A stretch of 9,514 nt of DNA, taken from Pseudomonadota bacterium (GTDB lineage: Bacteria > Pseudomonadota > Alphaproteobacteria > Sphingomonadales > Sphingomonadaceae). Position numbers and translations under genes: made by a program. Below the pieces are notes generated by a model that saw nothing but the letters and a program-made list of their open reading frames with translations, was not told the origin of the DNA and made no database searches. Each line of letters opens with the position of its first letter. Position 1 is the first letter of the stretch. The stretch covers positions 1-9,514 of the forward strand of contig JAEVYW010000246.1 in the NCBI GenBank assembly GCA_023392555.1. Reading direction: 5' to 3'. Of the stretch, positions 7,205-9,514 are shown piece after piece.

Positions 7205-7252
7205 CAATAAGAACACAGACGGAAACCGGTGCCCTGTGTCGGACTACCGACA
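7205..7252 (-). terminator. Probable terminator of the xseA-DUF2093 operon
   Basis: Two alternative minus-strand hairpins start just after the DUF2093 stop. TGTCGG/CCGACA (7237-7252, 4-nt loop) begins 2 nt past the stop. ACACAG/CTGTGT (7213-7239), with a small inner CGG-TTT-CCG stem, is followed by a T-rich TCTTATTG at 7205-7212. The stems share bases and are mutually exclusive. The second looks more like an intrinsic terminator, but it is imperfect. Confidence 0.4.
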
Positions 7253-7254
7253 GA

Positions 7255-7464
7255 TCAAAGTGCGCCCGCGCGGCGCTCCGCTTCGGCGCTGCTTTCAGCG
7301 TCGATATAGGCTTCCTGCCGCTCGACGCTCCAATAGCGAAGCTCATGCAGCGGGATTGCAGTGCCGGTGATCGCGCAAAGGACGTGGTCGCCATTCGACA
7401 GGACGCGGAAGGTCCCCGGCAGATAATGGAGGCGCGCCACGCGTCCGGCTCCGCTCATCAGCAT
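7255..7464 (-). CDS. DUF2093 domain protein
   Basis: This 69-residue protein fits the small alphaproteobacterial DUF2093 family. Recognisable parts are LHYLPGTFRV (12-21), VLCAITGTAIPL (28-39) and the very characteristic LRYWSVERQEAY (42-53), followed by an Ala/Glu/Arg-rich end. The family has no established function. One central cysteine (30) is present, and there is no signal peptide or membrane segment, so it is probably cytoplasmic. The gene starts 3 nt after the xseA stop, and its GAGG ribosome-binding site, 8 nt before the ATG, lies inside the last xseA codons, so the two are almost certainly cotranscribed and translationally coupled. A second ATG two codons later (7458) is possible, but the RBS spacing favours 7464. 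Confidence 0.88.
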   Translation of the reverse strand: MLMSGAGRVARLHYLPGTFRVLSNGDHVLCAITGTAIPLHELRYWSVERQEAYIDAESSAEAERRAGAL

Positions 7465-7467
7465 GTG

Positions 7468-8868
7468 CTAGTCCTCGCCCTCGTCGAATAGTCCAGGTTG
7501 AGGCGCGACATAGGCACGCCGCGGCACCCTCTCAACCCGGGCCGGCGTGTTGGTCTTACCCGTCGAAGCTTCGACAATCCCATCGCCGAAATGGATTCGC
7601 AGCGCCTTGGCTGCCTCGGCATCGGCAGCACGGGTCAATGTCTTGCCCGAGCGGTCGGTGATTCGGGCGAAGCCGCGCTGCAGCGGACGATCCGGATGCG
7701 CCAGCTCGGCCAACCGCCACAGCGATGCGAGCTTCTCCCCCGACCGCTGGACTCGCTGCAGCAGCAGGTCTGACCTCAGGCGCGGAGCCACCGCGCTATA
7801 GTCGGCGCGAGCGTGCGCCGCCCTCGATGCGAGCGCCCGCGGCATGCGCGCCACGAGCTCGTCGAGCCTCTGTCCGACAGGAGCGAACAGCGACCCAGGT
7901 TCCGGCCAGCGGCCGACGGAAAGGTCGAGCCTCTCGCGTGCACGGCGCGCGTGCGCGCTGAGACAGGAGCCGGCGCGCCGGCCGAGATCCTCGACCTGAG
8001 CGAGCAGCTCCGCGCGCACCGGTACGGCGATCTCAGCAGCGGCGGTCGGCGTCGGAGCGCGCCTGTCCGAGGCGAAGTCGATGAGTGTGGTGTCGGTCTC
8101 GTGACCCACTGCCGAGATCAGAGGGATCGGCGATTCGGCAGCGGCGCGGACCACCTCTTCCTCGTTGAATGCCCAGAGGTCCTCGATCGACCCGCCGCCA
8201 CGCGCGACAATCAGCAAGTCGGGCTTCGGCTCGTAGGAAGCAAAGCCACGGATGGCTCCGGCGACTTTCGCCGACGCCCCTTCGCCCTGCACCGGGACCG
8301 GCCACAGGATGACGTGGGTCGGGCACCGGTCCTCGAGCCGGTGAAGGATGTCGCGGATCACGGCGCCCGTCGGCGACGTCACCACGCCGATGATCCTGGG
8401 CATGAACGGGAGGCGGCGCTTCCGCTGCGCATCGAACAGCCCTTCCGCGGCAAGCGCGCGCCGGCGCTTGTCGAGCAGCGCCATCAATGCGCCCTCGCCC
8501 GCAAGCTCCATCCGCTCGACGACGATCTGGTACTTCGACCGCCCGGGGAAGGTCGTTAGCTTGCCGGTCGCAATGACCTCCGCGCCGTCCTCGGGCCGGA
8601 ACGCCAGCGTCTGTGCGCTCGTGCGCCAGACGACCGCGTCCATGCACGCGTCCTCGTCCTTGAGGCTGAAATAGCAGTGCCCCGAGGCATGACGCTTGAA
8701 GCCCGAAATTTCCCCGCGCAGCCGCACTCGGCCGAACGACGCCTCGATCGTCCGCTTCAACGACATCGACAGTTCGGTGACCGACAGCGCCGGTGCGTTG
8801 TCGCCGGCCCTGGCCTCGGCTAACAGGCCGCTGCCGCCGTTTTCTGAGCCACCTTCGGGGAGATCCAT
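7468..8868 (-). CDS. xseA: Exodeoxyribonuclease VII large subunit
   Basis: XseA with several XseB subunits degrades single-stranded DNA into oligonucleotides in repair and recombination. With the start at 8868 the protein is 466 residues, close to the usual 450-460; AGGA lies 5 nt upstream. A longer frame to 8976 would add 36 unconserved residues and overlap purD heavily. An N-terminal OB-fold covers about residues 28-125 (ALSVTEL, then [20 protein letters not shown]). The catalytic Exonuc_VII_L domain follows, with [13 protein letters not shown] (161-173), [16 protein letters not shown] (222-237), VGHETD (254-259) and APTPTAAAE (271-279). A helical region (about 285-390) comes next, and RGFARI at 398-403 marks the conserved C-terminal segment. 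The tail ends QPGLFD (457-462), resembling a sliding-clamp-binding motif. xseB is not next to it here. The gene diverges from purD and leads a two-gene unit with the DUF2093 gene. Confidence 0.96.
   Translation of the reverse strand: MDLPEGGSENGGSGLLAEARAGDNAPALSVTELSMSLKRTIEASFGRVRLRGEISGFKRHASGHCYFSLKDEDACMDAVVWRTSAQTLAFRPEDGAEVIATGKLTTFPGRSKYQIVVERMELAGEGALMALLDKRRRALAAEGLFDAQRKRRLPFMPRIIGVVTSPTGAVIRDILHRLEDRCPTHVILWPVPVQGEGASAKVAGAIRGFASYEPKPDLLIVARGGGSIEDLWAFNEEEVVRAAAESPIPLISAVGHETDTTLIDFASDRRAPTPTAAAEIAVPVRAELLAQVEDLGRRAGSCLSAHARRARERLDLSVGRWPEPGSLFAPVGQRLDELVARMPRALASRAAHARADYSAVAPRLRSDLLLQRVQRSGEKLASLWRLAELAHPDRPLQRGFARITDRSGKTLTRAADAEAAKALRIHFGDGIVEASTGKTNTPARVERVPRRAYVAPQPGLFDEGED
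8857..8862 (+). promoter_or_regulatory. Ribosome-binding site of purD, inside xseA codons
   Basis: GGGGAG lies 4 nt before the purD ATG at 8867. The same bases, read in reverse, encode residues 2-4 of XseA. Confidence 0.55.
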
Positions 8869-9514
8869 GAACATCCTGCTGCTGGGTTCGGGGGGCCGTG
8901 AAGATGCGCTCGCGTGGCGGTTGAGGCAATCGCCGAGCTGCGGGGAATTGCTCGCCGCACCCGGAAATCCGGGCATTGCGCGCTGGGCCGAATGCGTGGC
9001 GATCGACCCATCGGATCCGGCCGCAGTCGTCGCTCTTGCTCAAGAACGAAGCGCGGACCTCGTCGTCATCGGCCCGGAAGGGCCACTGGTCGCGGGCGTC
9101 GGCGATGCGCTGCGCGACGCCGGCTTTGCCGTGTTCGGCCCCAATGCCGCCGCGGCCCAGCTCGAAGGCTCAAAGGGCTTCACCAAGGATTTGTGCGCGG
9201 CCAATGCCATTCCGACCGCGCGCTACGTGCGGACCGAGAAAGCCGCGGACGCGAAGCGCGCGCTCACCGGGTTCAGCATCCCGGTCGTCATCAAGGCCGA
9301 CGGCCTCGCCGCCGGCAAGGGCGTGACGGTGGCCATGTCGCGCGAAGAGGCGGAGGCCGCGATCGATGCCGCCGGAGACGGCCCGCTGGTCGTCGAGGAA
9401 TTCCTGGAAGGCGAGGAAGCCAGCCTGTTCGCCTTGGTCGACGGCGAGACCGCCATCGTCCTTGCGACTGCGCAGGATCACAAGCGCGCCGGCGAAGGCG
9501 ACACGGGTCCCAAC
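8867..9514 (+). CDS. purD: Phosphoribosylamine-glycine ligase (GARS), 3' end outside window
   Basis: The first 216 codons of purD run in frame to the window edge; the full protein is normally about 420-430 residues. The enzyme joins glycine to 5-phosphoribosylamine using ATP in step two of purine synthesis, in the cytoplasm. The N-terminal GARS domain shows [12 protein letters not shown] (1-12), APGNPG (31-36) and [10 protein letters not shown] (68-77). The ATP-grasp part begins around GSKGFTKDL (101-109), continues with [13 protein letters not shown] (141-153) and VVEEFLEG (175-182), and breaks off after [14 protein letters not shown] (203-216), just before the expected glycine-rich continuation. 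Residue 13 is Asp where the family usually has His (GGREHA). The start at 8867 is fixed by the immediate family N-terminus. It diverges from xseA, the two start codons sharing two base pairs. Confidence 0.96.
   Translation, partial: MNILLLGSGGREDALAWRLRQSPSCGELLAAPGNPGIARWAECVAIDPSDPAAVVALAQERSADLVVIGPEGPLVAGVGDALRDAGFAVFGPNAAAAQLEGSKGFTKDLCAANAIPTARYVRTEKAADAKRALTGFSIPVVIKADGLAAGKGVTVAMSREEAEAAIDAAGDGPLVVEEFLEGEEASLFALVDGETAIVLATAQDHKRAGEGDTGPN
8874..8877 (-). promoter_or_regulatory. Ribosome-binding site of xseA, inside purD codons
   Basis: AGGA on the minus strand with a 5-nt gap to the ATG at 8868. It favours this start over the ATG at 8874, which would have no spacing from the same site. 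Confidence 0.5.

Noticed and set aside
7060..7260. A Fur box upstream of the TonB receptor
   Set aside because: No sequence close to the AT-rich GATAAT repeat consensus was found, so iron regulation cannot be claimed.
8869..8976. A 36-codon N-terminal extension of XseA
   Set aside because: It overlaps purD by over 100 bases, its sequence does not resemble XseA N-termini, and the shorter form already matches the family length.
8033..9043. A 336-codon minus-strand frame across xseA and purD, and a 248-codon plus-strand frame at 7813-8559
   Set aside because: Both are out-of-frame readings of xseA and purD with Arg/Gly/Pro-rich composition and no family features.

Overview
The window is high-GC bacterial chromosome with the look of an alphaproteobacterium, most likely a sphingomonad. 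The basis is a DUF2093 gene directly behind xseA, purD diverging from xseA, a large TonB-dependent receptor whose signal peptide ends in TPAYA-Q, and a small secreted Cys-containing protein of a type common in that group. This is a family-level inference; no rRNA or other taxonomic marker is present. I see no tRNA, IS element, CRISPR array, phage gene or integration scar. It reads as ordinary chromosome with several well-formed regulatory sites.

Layout. Bases 1-837 (+): the 3' part of an M15-type zinc peptidase gene with a Pro/Thr/Ala-rich tail. Bases 838-898: a short intergenic gap holding a near-consensus heat-shock (sigma-32/RpoH) promoter, with a perfect 7-bp dyad between its -35 and -10 boxes. 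Bases 899-3493 (+): complete clpB. A GC-rich hairpin lies between clpB and the convergent gene. Bases 3541-3804 (-): an 87-residue secreted protein. Bases 3866-3897: a strong intrinsic terminator on the minus strand that ends the receptor transcript. Bases 3921-7052 (-): a 1043-residue TonB-dependent outer-membrane receptor with its own RBS and a hairpin just upstream of it. Bases 7053-7254: intergenic region with the receptor's upstream sequences and a probable terminator for the xseA operon. Bases 7255-7464 (-): DUF2093 protein, 3 nt behind xseA. Bases 7468-8868 (-): xseA, exonuclease VII large subunit. Bases 8867-9514 (+): the 5' part of purD, whose start codon overlaps the xseA start codon by two bases on opposite strands.

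Functionally the genes are separate housekeeping or envelope units: murein or peptide hydrolysis (M15), heat-shock disaggregation (ClpB), outer-membrane uptake (TonB receptor), DNA repair (XseA) and purine synthesis (PurD). I do not see a multi-gene novel system. The points most worth checking are the dyad inside the clpB promoter, six closely spaced cysteine pairs in the receptor, the possible beta-clamp motif at the XseA C-terminus, and the overlapping divergent starts of xseA and purD.
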